This document shows, piece by piece, positions 13,007 to 33,818 of a DNA stretch of 64,000 nucleotides; the first letter of the stretch is position 1, and each line of letters starts with the position of its first letter. The position numbers and the translations under genes were made by a program. Below the pieces are notes generated by a model that searched no databases, had not been told where the DNA came from, and saw only the letters and a program-made list of their open reading frames with translations. The DNA lies in contig NC_053129.1 of NCBI RefSeq assembly GCF_010015445.1, forward strand, positions 13,434,073 to 13,498,072, read 5' to 3'. This stretch comes from Perca fluviatilis. Its lineage: Eukaryota > Chordata > Actinopteri > Perciformes > Percidae.

Positions 13007-16000
13007 ATTTTAAATCTCAAAGGAACACTAACCTTCTTCAGTTTGTCAATCTGTTTCTGACGTACAACAGTGTTATCTATTGCCAACACCTCCACAGTCT
13101 CCTCTTTTCCCAGGCGGTACTTGTTCACCCCGACAATGACTTCTGATCCTGAAGAAGAACAGAGGAAAGCAGCATGCAGGTATGGGAATCAGCAGGGAAA
13201 ATACCAATAACCACCAAAAACACACATTTGTGAACAACCTTGTCAGGGTGTTATCCAAGGATATCCAAGGCAGAATAAGGATCTTTAGAAAAACAAAAGT
13301 GAAGACATAGAAAACAGACATCTTCAGAAAGGAAACTCCCTCTAAATAATTGAATTATTGAGGTTATTCCCCACTACTAACTGTGCTAATATCCTTTACT
13401 TTCTTAGGGATAAATCAAAATGTAGGAGCCCTGCATTATGTACTATGTAAACCAAAAATGATCTGAGAGCCCAAAATGGTCAATCAGAATTCAAGGTCCA
13501 TCAGAAGTGAAAACAAATGTCAGCAGCAAAGATGTGCAGTGAGGGTAGATCAGAAAGCCAATGAATATCAATGAGAGCAGGCATCAGGGGGATTATGGAG
13601 GAAAGCTCTGTTCTGCTCCATTCTCTTGTACTCGTTTCTGTCATCATGGGATGTGATAACAACCTTAACAAATCACACAAAATACACACCGTAGGTTTGA
13701 ATCAAGCTTTGATACGATCTTGTGTGAGCTGCTTTCCTATCCAAGTCTAAAAGTCAAGGTCTAACAAGGCACCTGTTGGGATTAAGGGTTCTTTCAAGTG
13801 ATAGAATCAGCATTTTAATAGCCAAAGCTGCAAACCCAGTATTATGCTGCAGTTCAGCTCAATTCAAACTTAAAATAGGGCACTACTACTGAATGCTGGA
13901 CACAAGTAAATCCTTGTAATACTTAAGTTTAACATTATTTCATCTTGACTTCAGAAAGTAATCTTATCTGACTCAATGAAAGGCTAACTCCACGCTAAAG
14001 CTTTTATAACAGAGTATTGACCTTACCGGATTGAAAGTTTAAACTCTAGAGCAGGGATCTTCAACAGGGGGTCCGGGACCCCTAGGGGGTCCTCAGAGTC
14101 ACTGCAGGGGGGCCTCCAAATTATTGTAAATTTTTGAATGTCTTTTCAAAAATTTTAAAGTTTTAACATGAAGCCAACATATTATTAGCAAATATCAATC
14201 CGCACTGAAGATAGGCTTACTGGCCCATAGGTAAGGTAGTCACTAAGGTAGCCATCCACAGATATGGTTCATCCTAAGGATTCACTGTGCCACATGTATG
14301 TTTTAAAATTTAAAATGTAATTTAAAAAAATCATGCCAACAATTAGTCTTTTTTAAAAGCTTAGTATTCTATGCAAAAAAGGTATGTAAAAAGGCTTTAG
14401 GCTACCCTACATGTAATTGTAGGCCCTGTTTATTATGCAGCTTCATTTTATACAATATATGTATAAGGGGGTCCCTGCTCCATCTCTCTTTCAGTTAAGG
14501 GGTCCTTGGTTTAAAAAACGTAACACGGTAACGTAAAGTAACATGGGAATGTCAGTGCCTTGTGACACTGTTTTGGGGTAGAAAAAAAAGAGATGTTGCA
14601 TAGTGAAAATCAACAAAAGCAGGCTTCTCTGACTATGAAGGTACTCTTTAAAAAAAAAAGACAAACGAGACCAAGAAAAAGTTGATCGAATACAGTTAGA
14701 CCTATTGTCCCAGGTTAGGACAATGATACAAATATTTCATACCAAATCCGGTAAGATATGTGACCATTTCAGACGCTTCACTTGATGTCAAAAATGAAAC
14801 CTTTACATTTCATTGGCAGCTCTGGTAAGTTAAGAGATAGAGAGCATTTAGTGCTTGACGCAGAGGAAGAAGCTAAAAAAGATGAAAGCATGAGAGGCTT
14901 CTAGGCAAATAAGCTTATGATATATTGATACAGTACCTGAGTCAATGCGGGCCTGTCTGCGAGCAGCACATTCCTCAATACGAAGTTTTGGAATGCCCTC
15001 TGCCACAGCTCTGGCCATGCCTCCCAGCTCTTCAATTTCGTTAATGAACTATACAAAGGGAAACACAGCTTGTAAAAGAGTGACTGACTCAATGATGGTG
15101 GATTACTTCTGTAGACATTTCACTTTGGGTATAATGACATTTACCTCACAAGACAATAATTAAAGTTCTCATTAACGACAGTATTTAAAATATTTCACAG
15201 AGTGTAGTTAGCCCCTAACTGTATATTTAAAGTGAATTTTGGGCAAAAAGAAAATGGACAGAGTAAAATAATAATAAAACACGACTGATTACTCTGGAAG
15301 GAAGTCCAGGCTGTTGCCCATTGGTCACCATGACAAACCTTCAAAGCTTTGTTATAGACGTCATCCGTGAGAGCCTCCATCATGTGCGAGCCCCCCCAGG
15401 GATCTGCTACTTTGGGGATGCCCGACTCTTCCTGGATGATGATCTGGGTGTTCCTGGCAATGCGAGCGCTCTTCACTGTGGGCAAGCCCAGAGCTTCATC
15501 GAACGAGTTGGTGTGGAGAGACTGGGTCCCCCCGAACACGGCCGCCATGGCCTCGATCACTGTACGGACCACGTTGTTGTACGGATCCTTAGAGGAGGGT
15601 TCACAGGGGAAAGTTCTAATCACTATTTGCTCATTTGACATGCGTGAGTTTCTCCGTACATTTTAAAAGGACTTTCAAACTCTGGCTTGTATTTACTTGT
15701 TCTGTTAGAGACCAGCCTGAAGTCTGGCAGTGTGTGCGGAGGAGCAGAGACTTGGTATTCTTAGGCTGGAAGTTCTCTTTAATGAGCGTGGCCCACAACC
15801 TCCTGCCTGCCCTCAGCTTGGCAATTTCCATGTAGAAATTCATCCCAATACCCCAGAAGAATGACAACCTGACAAAACAAGAGAAATATAGTCAGTTATT
15901 AAAATTCATTGAAAATTGAAAATGAGAGCAATTCCGCACAAAATAGAAATCAGAGTCCATTTGTATAAGCAAGCACAACACATCACGAGATAAACCCACC

Positions 16001-19000
16001 ACAATTAGAGTATCTAAACACAAACAGCACTATGTGAAAAGAACTGATTAAGCTTTATGTTTAATTATGCCTTATAGCAATGTCAGTATCCTAACAACCA
16101 GATACAGTCACAGGCTTCACCCAGTTTTAACTACCACTATTACTGGAAAAAGATAGAAGAAAATGGAAGCAAGCAGCCTGTCCAGTGCCAGAGTTTTAAA
16201 TAAACTGCCATACCGACAAAAAACGCAAAAAAAAAAAAAATAACCTGGTACTTAAAGTGATGGTTCGGAGTAATTCACCCTAGGGTCCTTTGCACCATGA
16301 CCTCGAGCCAAACACCCCCTCAGAAGGTTTTTTCACCTGGGTCTAACATTGGGAGAGTTAGCTAGAGTAGCGTTATCAGCTGAATAGCTTAGCGCAGGGG
16401 CTAATGGATCCACGTTTGTATCTTGTAAGTTACCCCACTAATAATGCCCGAAATGATACCAAACGTCTACAAGTAGTACAAATAGGTTATGCTCTCATAA
16501 AACGATGGATTGTAAAGTTTGTAAGTACACCAGAAGTTTATGAACACTTGCCTGCTCTCTTCAGCTCTCTGCTGCTGCTGCTGCTACCTGCAGTTAGACA
16601 GTGCTTAGGGCCGTCTACAAATTACTACACCGAAAAGAGGGTACAACAAAAATATTTATTAATTTAATGATTAAATAAGGTATTGTCTCCAAACTTACCT
16701 CAATTATTACTTGTCTCCTGCTAGTTATACTACAGCACTTACTTTAAAAAATATATATATTTTTGTTGCATCTCTTTTCGGTGTTGTAATTTGTAGACGG
16801 CCCTAAGCACTCGTCTTACAGCAGCAACAACAGCAGAGAGCAGAAGCCAGCAGGCAAGTGTTATTTACATAAACTTCTGGTGTACTTACAAACCTTCCAA
16901 TCCATCGTTTTATGAGAGCATAACCTATTTGTACTACTTGTAGACGTTTGGTATCATTTCGGGCATTATTAGTGGGGTAACTTACGAGATACAAACGTGG
17001 GTCCATTAGCCCCTGCGCTAAGCTATTCAGCTGATAATGTTACTCTACGCTAACTCTCCCAATGTTAGACCCAGGTGAAAAAAGCTTCTGAGGGGGTGTT
17101 TGGCTCGAGGTCATGGTGCAAAGGACCCTAGGATGAATTACTCCGAACCATCACTTTAAGTTAGTTTAAGGCTGAGACATTGTTGGGAGTACAGCAACCT
17201 TTCACATTCAACAGCAGACAATGCAAACTAATATGGTCTTTAATAGGAAGGCAACCCAAGTAGCTTAGTGTCTCATTGGGGTTACTGTACTGGAGCTTGA
17301 ACAATAAATTGACGGACATTAGCTTATTGCAGATATATTGGTATCGGTGTATATATAATCTAACACAGACAGTCCTCCAGACAGCACTAACAACTTTATT
17401 TTTTAACCGCCAAATGTCCTTCTCAGTACATATCGTGGTCATGATTCTTAAAAAGAAATACAAACATTTTAGTGACCCACAAAATGTGATGTATATGCTA
17501 TACATTTATAAAAAAAGAAATTCAACCGGTCAATATGTATGAATACGATTTTAAACTCCCAAACATCGATTATCGGTCCACTTATATAGGAAAATGAGCA
17601 TCAATCAGCTGGAATTAATCATGATGAATTTCAACACCTGTTCTTTCACGTTTTTGCAGCGTATCAAATAAAACAATGCATATTGCTTAGAGGGAAGGAC
17701 AACTGATACAGTATGTGCCTAAAGAAAAGATACAAACTAACTTCCACCCTTTTACTTTCCTGTAGAAGCTTTTCCTCTTGCTCCAAAAACCTAATAAGAC
17801 AGTACACTGAAAGTCGACAACAGTGACATTAAAAAGTCCAAAAGCATGATGTCACAGTCACAATTTTAACACTAAGTTCCAGTATTTGTGCGAACCCGGG
17901 GGTAAGCACTGGTTGTGAGTCTAGGTAACATTTGGAACTATAAGAGATAATAGCTTTGGGTGGAAACCAATTGTGTGAAATTCCATTTCACACAATAAAG
18001 CGACATCTCTATATTGAGTCATAGTGGCTGTCTATAAGCCCCGTCTCTCAAGCCATTATGTGGAAAAGGTCAAGCTGGACTGGGCCATCGGGATGTTGTT
18101 GTGGTGACTGCATTCACACATACCTCCGCTATTATCCGAGTAATGGCATGAAGAGGAGACAATGGGAGTACAACGCAAGGAACAAGAATTGGACAGAGGG
18201 CAGGGTTGCTGAAGTGGAGCAATTGTGTAGTTGACTGAAAAGAACCATCTTCTGTCTACAGCAGCATTAAAGATCATTTAGTTCAAAATGAACAAAAACA
18301 ATGGAGCCAATGGAGCCTAAGAGAATTGCATAAAAAGAAGCATTATGGATAACAGCAAGAATACATATTACAATTAGTTCAGTCCCTGGAGAAACAAGTA
18401 GACAGCTACAATGTTGGATATAACATCTATATTACCCACTTTGTGTTGGGCTCAATTGTAAGTATTTGTATACATTACTATTTAAACGGTTTGATTGGAC
18501 TAGCAGCCTTTCCATCTGGCTTTAATTGTATGCTGATTCAGTCTGTCAGTCCCATCTGGTGGTTCAACAAATAAAGAGGAAGGTATTGGTTTGCTAGTCA
18601 AATATGGCTGTCACACTTAGTTAATATGCATTAGTCAAACATGCACAGTGGCATCGGAATATTAATAAGGAACAACATCATGGATGGCAGAACTAGTTTA
18701 TTAGTAGCATTAGTATCAGTAGCAGCGCATACGTATTTGAGTTCCGTTGTTATCAAGGCATTTCAGTTAGCGAGTGAGTGAAACTGAACTGGGTAGTTAA
18801 TGACTGACAGCCCAAGCTCCCGCTTAAAAGGGAATAAGTGTAAAGGTAATGTGGCCTCTTTCAAATTCAGCGACACCATCTACGGACACTGGTGATGCTA
18901 AGAGCTAAGTCACACCTTAGAATCAAGTGTCGGGGTTGACATCTTGTATCCCTCGAGTCTTGGCTTGCTTTCCAGTATTTAGTTTGCTGCGGTTTCAAAC

Positions 19001-22000
19001 GGAATTTCCCCCACTGGGATTGGTTAAATACTTATTATTATTTGGAACTCAAACCCACTTATCAGAATTTTTATTTTAACTTAAGACATTACCTAATGAA
19101 AGTTCATCAACAGCACATTTCTCATTTTACGCTATCTCTTATATCCAGCCTGGTTGCGTTAGTATATTAAGCAATAATTTGAGCAAAGGCATGGATTAAA
19201 AGAATGTAATAAATAGAAAGGTAGTGAGAGTATTATTTCTGACCTGTATGTTTAAAATAATAAACTTCAGTGATTTAAAAATATTCATATATTTAACACA
19301 CATTACTTGTACTGTATTTAGAAGGTAGGTCTGGCCGGATTGGAGTTGAGCTTTGGGAGGGGCCGTATGTTGTAGAGGTGGAATGTGTCATACACATATT
19401 GGATACTGTGATGGTGTTATGAGATGTGATAGATATAACTAAGATTTCAACTAAAAGTACAAATCTTAATAAAAAAAAACAACAACAAAAAAACAGTTTC
19501 AGACTTGGCATTCATCCTACATTTAAAGCTTTAGTGCGTAACTTTTTGATATTTATGATCGTCCGTTACATTCAAGCCATTGCCAAATGAGTTGCTACAA
19601 AGCTAATTAAGACTATCAGCTCCACACAACTCTCTCTGTATTTCTCAGTATGGCTATGTTCAGAAGACTGTCGTCTGGTGACTTTCCCGCGCAGAAAATC
19701 GAGTGAAGATAATGACCTCTTCTGAAGAGTCCATCATGTTTTTTGTACTCCTCCGTGTCCTCCTTGGCTACTAGGAACTGCGTGGAGGAGGGTGGGTGCA
19801 CGTGTGCGATCACGGAAGGCTGTATTATGTGGACGCGCTGACAGTGTTGTTGTCATTACTTAGTATTCCTCATGGGGGCGACAGAAACTACGCACTATAG
19901 CTTTTTTTTTTTCAATGGTTAAGTATTAGACTTAGGGCTGGGAAAAAAATCGATTTGATTTAAAAATCAAGTTGGTAGGTCAAATCGATTCATATTTAAA
20001 AAAAAAATTGATTTTTTTAGATTTTTTTTCTCCCCCTCTTCAGTAGTAGTCAGGCAATTACCCTCTACATAGCTACGGATATGCTGCCAGTTTACTCTGT
20101 TGAGAAGAGAGGGTTTAACAACATGCTGAAAGTTTTGGACGCTCGATTTACAGTACCTAGCCGCAAGTATTTCTCTGATGTTGCTCTTCCTCAGCTGTAT
20201 AACAACACTCAGCAAAAGATAATAAGCAAGTTGAAGGGAATTGACTTTTATGCTGCCACTACTGACCTGTGGTCGAGCCGAACCATGCAGCCTTACATGT
20301 GTCTTACAGTTCATTATACAGTATAAATAATTTGGATGTTTAACAATCTTTGTTGCACACTGCACAGTGACTTTTCAGTTAGATAAAGGGTTTGCCTTTG
20401 CAATTTTTTTTATGTTGATGCACTTTAATTGAATACAATAAATATATATTTTTAAAATATATTTACAGTTCGCAGTTATTTTGTTTTAAATGGGAGGGGG
20501 GGGAAAATCGAATCGTAAATCGAGTTTTTTATAAAAAAAATTGCAGATTTTTTTAGGGGAAAAAAATCGACCAGCTCTAATTAGACTCTCATTACTGTGA
20601 TCCGGGAACATTATCTAAATGAACCTCAATGAGAATACTAAAGGAAGGAAGGTTCACACAATATGTAGCTTTTTTTTTTATCTTCAAAGCTATTCTGAGG
20701 GTTATTTTCTTAATGCTTGATAAAACTATTATTAATATTGCAGGCTTTAGCAGATATGTAAATCAAAATGGGTCTCTTCCACACTTATTAAGATCTTAAT
20801 ATTTTGTACCTCGGGGCAAACTCATCGATTGTTAAGCCTGCTTTAAGACCAGTGCGGCAGTACTCCAGGCCGTTAGCGATGGTGTAGGCTACTTCCAGGA
20901 TGGCATCAGCCCCAGCTTCCTGAAGATGGTAGCCACTGATGGATATGGAGTTGAACTTAGGCATGTGCTGGAAACATGGAGAGTCATTAGAATCAGTTAA
21001 AAAACCCACTATGAGTAGTATAACATTACCAACATCAGTGATTTCCCTGGGTTTGTTAAAGACTTAGGTGCACATATTTGGCAGAGGGGTTTAAGGGTCT
21101 TTCCGCAAGAAAATGTGATGATTTTCAATAAAAGAAATTGTGCAATTTGACACAATTTAGGTCCATTATTATCACCATATCTGGGTCTGAAATGTTGGGA
21201 AAGCTAGAGCAGATAATAAATAAATAACACTCAGAAAGCTTAAAAACAAAACTTGTTAAAGAGGTCCAACTACAATCATTGGATCTGAGAAAAAACTCTT
21301 TTAATTAGTTTGATGCTTTTTATCAACGTTTTTGCCGCTGTTTTGCTGCTGTTTTGGCAAGTGTTTTGCCGCATTTCACATTCATTTTGCTTAGGTGCTG
21401 CCAAAAACGGCTCGGGTGCTGCGCCTAAGACTTACTGTATAATGGTATAGGGAAAACCCTGAACATGACATAAAGTAAGTACTATACAAGCAGATTACAT
21501 ATTAAGTAACACTAAAGTGGGACCTACCTTGGAGGTATAAGCAAAGATGTCTGCGATGGCGTGCATGGAAGGCTCCGGGGGGAAAATGTAGGTGTTGCGT
21601 ACCATAAACTCCTTCAAGATATCATTTTGAATGGTGCCAGTTAGTTTGGCTTTAGACACGCCCTGCTCCTCTCCGGTCACAATGAACATCGCCAACACAG
21701 GGATCACTGCTCCATTCATTGTCATTGAAACGGACATCTTCTCCAGCGGGATTCCATCAAAGAGCATCTTCATGTCTTCAACCGTATCTATAGCAACTCC
21801 AGCCATGCCGACATCTCCGTGGACTCGGGGGTTGTCCGAGTCATACCCGCGGTGCGTCGGCAGGTCAAAAGCCACGGAAAGACCTTGCTGTCCAGCTGAC
21901 ATGAAAGAGCAAAAGAGATAGTGGATTACAACTTATGGAGATACGTAAGGGGACAGGTCATAAATTGGAGCAGATAGAAAAATAAAATTCACACCCAACA

Positions 22001-22991
22001 ACACCACGAATTCAACTTGAAAAATCCACTATTTATTCTGTCAATATGCTCGACTATTTTAGCTTGAGCCAACCAGAATACAAGCTTTGGTGACCTTCTA
22101 GAAAGTTAAACCTTATCATGCAGTTTCTGACCTTACTCATAAGTACATAATTTGCATGATACAAATGTGACCTTACATGTCATCTTATTAAATATTAAAT
22201 CAATATTTATTTAGTCTTTCCATCTTCTTTAATCTAGTTTCCTAATTATTCAGTGCAATTCAACGTGTAGCCTCCAGTATAATAATGAATTTCATAGGCA
22301 GTTTGGCTAAAGTGTGGAGTGCAATATATTCTCTCTCAAATTTGCACTACTACAAAGTCTGCTTGTATTCATATAACAGAATATATAGCTAAACGGCCAA
22401 GTCCTAGGGAGACATAACAGCCAAAAGCCAGTGACTTTTTGTAGGGTTCAAATGTGTTCCAGGAACATGATGTCGAAAACTTTGTGTTAATTCTGCCAAG
22501 ATAGTTTAGGAAAAATAATTGTTAATTGTTAATTGACAATAGAAGTGGTGCAGATGGTGAGATTAAGGACTCCGCCCCCATGGGCAAAATCTACCTTTAA
22601 TGTTATCTTTGTAGAACTTGTTGCTCTCCTCCACAGTGCTAAAGCCAGCATACTGCCTGATAGTCCAAGGTCTATATGTGTACATGGTAGGATAGGGCCC
22701 CCTAGTGTAGGGAAATACTCCTGGCAACTCATCTGGCCTGTCAACTGAGTCTGCTTTGGTGTACACAGGCTTGATGTTGAGTCCCTCAGGCGTGCGCCAG
22801 ATCAGATCTTCCGGGTTCTTCCCCTTCAGCTGTTTCTTAGCCAGACTGGCCCATTCTGGATGCAGCTCATCCTGGTCCTTGCATGCTATGGAAGTGTGGA
22901 TCAGAGAGCGGTGTGTGTGTGCTGAGGAGAAAGAAGCTCTAACCAGGCGCCGGGCAGCCATCGCTGCACATGCCCTCTGTGCAGTCAGCAT
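3969..22991 (-). CDS. mmut: Methylmalonyl-CoA mutase, mitochondrial (12 coding exons, complete)
   Basis: Adenosylcobalamin-dependent isomerase converting (R)-methylmalonyl-CoA to succinyl-CoA in the mitochondrial matrix (propionate, odd-chain fatty acid and branched amino-acid catabolism). Coding exons in gene order: 22595-22991, 21528-21895, 20810-20967, 15697-15868, 15339-15587, 14937-15048, 13033-13148, 11313-11428, 9051-9182, 6389-6536, 4706-4873, 3969-4097. Splice phases all match and give 754 aa (human 750). Residues 1 to about 35 are Arg/Ala/Ser-rich, as in a mitochondrial presequence. The TIM-barrel part holds [10 protein letters not shown] and SISISGYH, whose His is about residue 269 (the conserved active-site His). 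The C-terminal B12 domain holds [10 protein letters not shown], with the cobalt-ligand His at about residue 631. The start MLTAQRAC follows a 3' splice site 36 nt upstream; MAARR ten codons later is an alternative start. No frameshift or missing key residue was found. Confidence 0.97.
7336..8554. mobile_element. hAT-family non-autonomous element with perfect 8-bp TSD
   Basis: Ends CAGTGTTGGG... and ...CCCAACACTG are perfect 10-bp inverted repeats, and CCAATGAC flanks both sides (7328-7335 and 8555-8562). No transposase coding sequence was recognised. It interrupts the LINE between its YADD-like block and the IKPVTRD block. Confidence 0.85.
7689..7887. mobile_element. TTAA-bounded MITE nested in the hAT element
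   Basis: TTAACCCTTGTGTTG at the left and CAACACAAGGGTTAA at the right are perfect inverted repeats, with TTAA at each end as in piggyBac-type targets. Length 199 bp. Confidence 0.7.
10849..11172 (-). mobile_element. tRNA-derived SINE in mmut intron 9
   Basis: Read on the minus strand it starts GGGGGTGGCAGTAGCTCAGT (A box) with GGTTCAAGTCC (B box) about 50 bp later, continues into an unrelated body and ends with CCCTTGCGGGATTAATAAAG, the kind of tail shared with LINEs. Family not assigned. Confidence 0.7.
11690..12486 (+). mobile_element. 3' end of an L1-type LINE with (TA)n tail
   Basis: Plus-strand frames give the L1 ORF2 C-terminal pattern: [17 protein letters not shown], then [19 protein letters not shown] in another frame, then [18 protein letters not shown] in a third, so at least two frameshifts disable it. 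A short 3' UTR ends with AATAAAG and a 70-bp (TA)n run. Antisense in mmut intron 8. Confidence 0.75.
12417..12486. repeat. (TA)n microsatellite, L1 tail
   Basis: Uninterrupted TA dinucleotides for 70 bp at the 3' end of the L1 fragment. Confidence 0.95.
12943..13002. repeat. (GT)n microsatellite
   Basis: GT repeats with one TT interruption, 30 nt from the donor of the mmut exon 13033-13148, inside intron 8. Confidence 0.95.
14053..14520. mobile_element. Probable decayed hAT-like repeat
   Basis: CAGGGATCTTCAACAGGGGG at the left and a similar GGGGTCC-rich end near 14470-14515 resemble a common vertebrate DNA transposon end. Inverted ends are imperfect and no target duplication was found. Confidence 0.3.
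16252..17159. mobile_element. 0.9-kb foldback element with TTAA ends
   Basis: The left arm, starting TTAAAGTGATGGTTCGGAG, is repeated inverted at the right end. The arms match over roughly 350-400 bp with some differences, leaving a central spacer near 16650-16790. TTAA lies at both ends. Lies in mmut intron 4. Confidence 0.8.
19525..19905. mobile_element. Probable MITE with AGCTTTAGTGCGTAAC-like ends
   Basis: Left AGCTTTAGTGCGTAAC and right ACTACGCACTATAGCT are near-perfect inverted repeats. No clear target duplication was found. An open frame on the minus strand (19616-19813) shows no recognisable domain. Confidence 0.5.
19933..20579 (+). mobile_element. hAT element remnant with perfect 8-bp TSD and transposase fragment
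   Basis: Starts TAGGGCTGG, ends CCAGCTCTA (imperfect inverted repeat), and ATTAGACT flanks both sides (19925-19932 and 20580-20587). The interior is internally deleted around a transposase fragment. Lies in mmut intron 4. Confidence 0.85.
20081..20326 (+). pseudogene. hAT (ZBED-like) transposase fragment
   Basis: An 81-codon fragment reads [20 protein letters not shown], then [19 protein letters not shown] and [20 protein letters not shown]. This matches my memory of the region just after the BED finger in ZBED1-like hAT transposases, with the Asp of the first catalytic motif (TTDLWS). BED finger, later catalytic residues and dimerisation domain are missing. Confidence 0.75.
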
Positions 22992-23008
22992 GCTTAATGT
23001 TGACTCAA

Positions 23009-23020
23009 TCAGACGGACAT
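23009..23020 (-). promoter_or_regulatory. Four-codon upstream ORF before the mmut start
   Basis: Just inside the exon that begins at the 3' splice site ending at 23028, an ATG opens a Met-Ser-Val-stop reading frame, out of frame with mmut and ending 17 nt before its start codon. It would lie in the 5' UTR of any transcript using this exon. A damping role on translation is inference. Confidence 0.4.
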
Positions 23021-24034
23021 GAATCACCTGAGGTAGACAATAAGGGACAAATGAAGGTGAAAATACTTGTGATGTGAGCATGGTTAGGAGTGAGTTAGTG
23101 ATGCCAGTACACATGGATAAAACAGCAATGCATCCTATTGCACCTTCTATGGAGATGTTACAAACCCTTTATAAAATGTGACTTAGCTAAGAGACAAAAA
23201 AGTGCATTAAATCTGATCATTTCTTAGTTATTTAGAGACAATTGCTTTTTCAGCATGGATATCATCCACAAAGCACTATCATCTTACAGTGAGACATTTT
23301 AGTCTTGGCTTGCTGCTTGCTAATGCTGACACCCTTTACGGTTTACTTTGTTTTTGGTGTATGATTAACATGAGGCCAACCAGTAGCATATGAAACGAGT
23401 AGCGGTTGTAACAAAATATTACAATTCAACAACATTTTAAGAAATCCAACAAAAACAACTTTAGCTAATGTTAATATCATGCACAATAGCTGAACGATGG
23501 TTAGCTAGCTATAACGTTAATGTAAAGCTGACACGTACTACTCTGTCTGTCAGTCATATTGAGAATAATTAGTACAGGTTGGTGCATCTTAACAAGCAGC
23601 TAGCATGTGATATTGACACTGGACAGATGACATTGTTGTTAACATTTGACAGCGACACGTTAACATTGGCTAGTTTAGCATTGTCAACTAACGTTAGCTG
23701 AACTAGAACTAGCCAGATATAAATGTCTTTTGAAAAAGTCATAAAGGCATAGGATGATTAAATCCATATGGACGACTATGGAAACGTTTTCAATGAATAG
23801 CTAGTAAAAAGGCAAAACGTGCAAGTTATGTTGACATAACGCTAGGTAAGCTAATGTTACTTTAGCTACAGTTGTGCTGCTGAGCACTGCTAGCTAGCTA
23901 ACTGTGGGTGTTTGCTTGAACTGTTAGCATTCGTTTAAGAAACCAAATGGATGTCCGCTAACATTAGACATTTTGTAGACGCGTAACTACATCTTATAGC
24001 GCCCATTTGACATATTTTAAGATAATTTCCTGAC

Positions 24035-24145
24035 CTTGGCGTCTGTTGTGATCTTTCAGATTGGCGAAAGGCGTGTGTTCGACTATCCAATGAAATTTCA
24101 TAACATTGACAGTCAGCCAATAGCGTGCTACCGTCAATTGGTCAA
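24035..24145 (-). promoter_or_regulatory. Probable mmut promoter and noncoding first exon
   Basis: A good donor (CCAAG then gtcagg on the minus strand) ends at 24035 and could join a noncoding first exon to the 3' splice site at 23028; human MMUT likewise has a noncoding exon 1. Two CCAAT pentamers on the plus strand (24087-24091, 24117-24121) and one on the minus strand (24137-24141) cluster here, and no TATA box is evident. The transcription start is inferred. Confidence 0.45.
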
Positions 24146-24552
24146 CTTTGACCTAGGACCCCGGAAGTAAATATTACATTCAAGATTGTTGCATGTCGTA
24201 GAGATAAGCAATGTCAGCAATTGTTATTACAATCCAATTTAATATTCCAATTATGCGTTATTTAATATTACACAATGTTAGTGAAGTTTGCTCAGCCCAT
24301 TTACTTTGGAGGATGGATACTATTAGTTACAGTATATACTTTATTAGTACTATTGATTATTTAGACGCAGCCATAGTGCATTTTTATAAAATCTGCCACT
24401 AGGAGGTGATGTTGCTGGAGAAACCCCTGTCTGTAACATGCTGTCAATTTCAAACATACCGTAAATCATTTTGTATTCTTGCTATTATTACTTAATCACT
24501 CACTCACAAATCACACACAGGACACAGACTTCTCAACACAATACATGCCATT

Positions 24553-24558
24553 TTTATT
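24553..24558 (-). terminator. Candidate fkbp1b polyadenylation signal
   Basis: AATAAA on the minus strand about 650 nt beyond the fkbp1b stop codon. The 24.56-25.20 kb stretch would then be its 3' UTR; no other gene was recognised there. Confidence 0.5.
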
Positions 24559-25203
24559 CAAGAGTTGGTCGATAAACTGTCATAGTAGTAATGGCTCTCA
24601 TAGAGTTCTGTACAGTATTGGATTGGGTTAGATTTGATTGGGTAGCCTTGCAGTACATGTTTATGAGGGATATAAAATATACTACACATAGCAACATCAT
24701 TCAGAGCATTCAGCAGGACAAACCTTTATCAAAGTGGCAATGCAGACAGTGGTATATAATGCCCAGTTAAGATACAGAGCAGAAATTATGTACTTTCAAC
24801 ATAAATACACATCCTCTGTTGTTGAAACTGTAAGGCAGTATATGTTTTGATTGCAATGTAGTGTGGCTCGTGATCATGATGAAGGATTTCCTCACGGTTC
24901 AACAAAATGTACAACTTTAAATGCAGTCAAACAAAATAGCATCTTTGACTAACAAACAAGCCAAACTGTGGTGTGAGTGAAAAAGTCTTGCACGATGTGA
25001 AATCTTTCTCAAGGATGTATTATGACAAGATGGCAACAAAGCAGCGGTAGATACGTTTAAATATTGAACTAAAGAAGACTGTAGAAATCAAAGAAGAGTA
25101 GGTGGATGGTGGGAGGCAGCAGCCAAGTATGGTCTCCCTGTAGAAACAGGTCGTGACAAACTCAGCCTCATTAAGCTTCACCCTTCGTATTTAACCTCAG
25201 GCA

Positions 25204-33818
<8,615 letters not shown>

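Noticed and set aside
15321..15666. Plus-strand open frames of about 100 codons
   Set aside because: They are antisense to the mmut exon at 15339-15587, whose minus-strand translation matches the enzyme without gaps.
20081..20326. Domesticated hAT-derived gene
   Set aside because: Only one slice of the transposase is present, inside an element with intact ends and target duplication, with no promoter or splice evidence.
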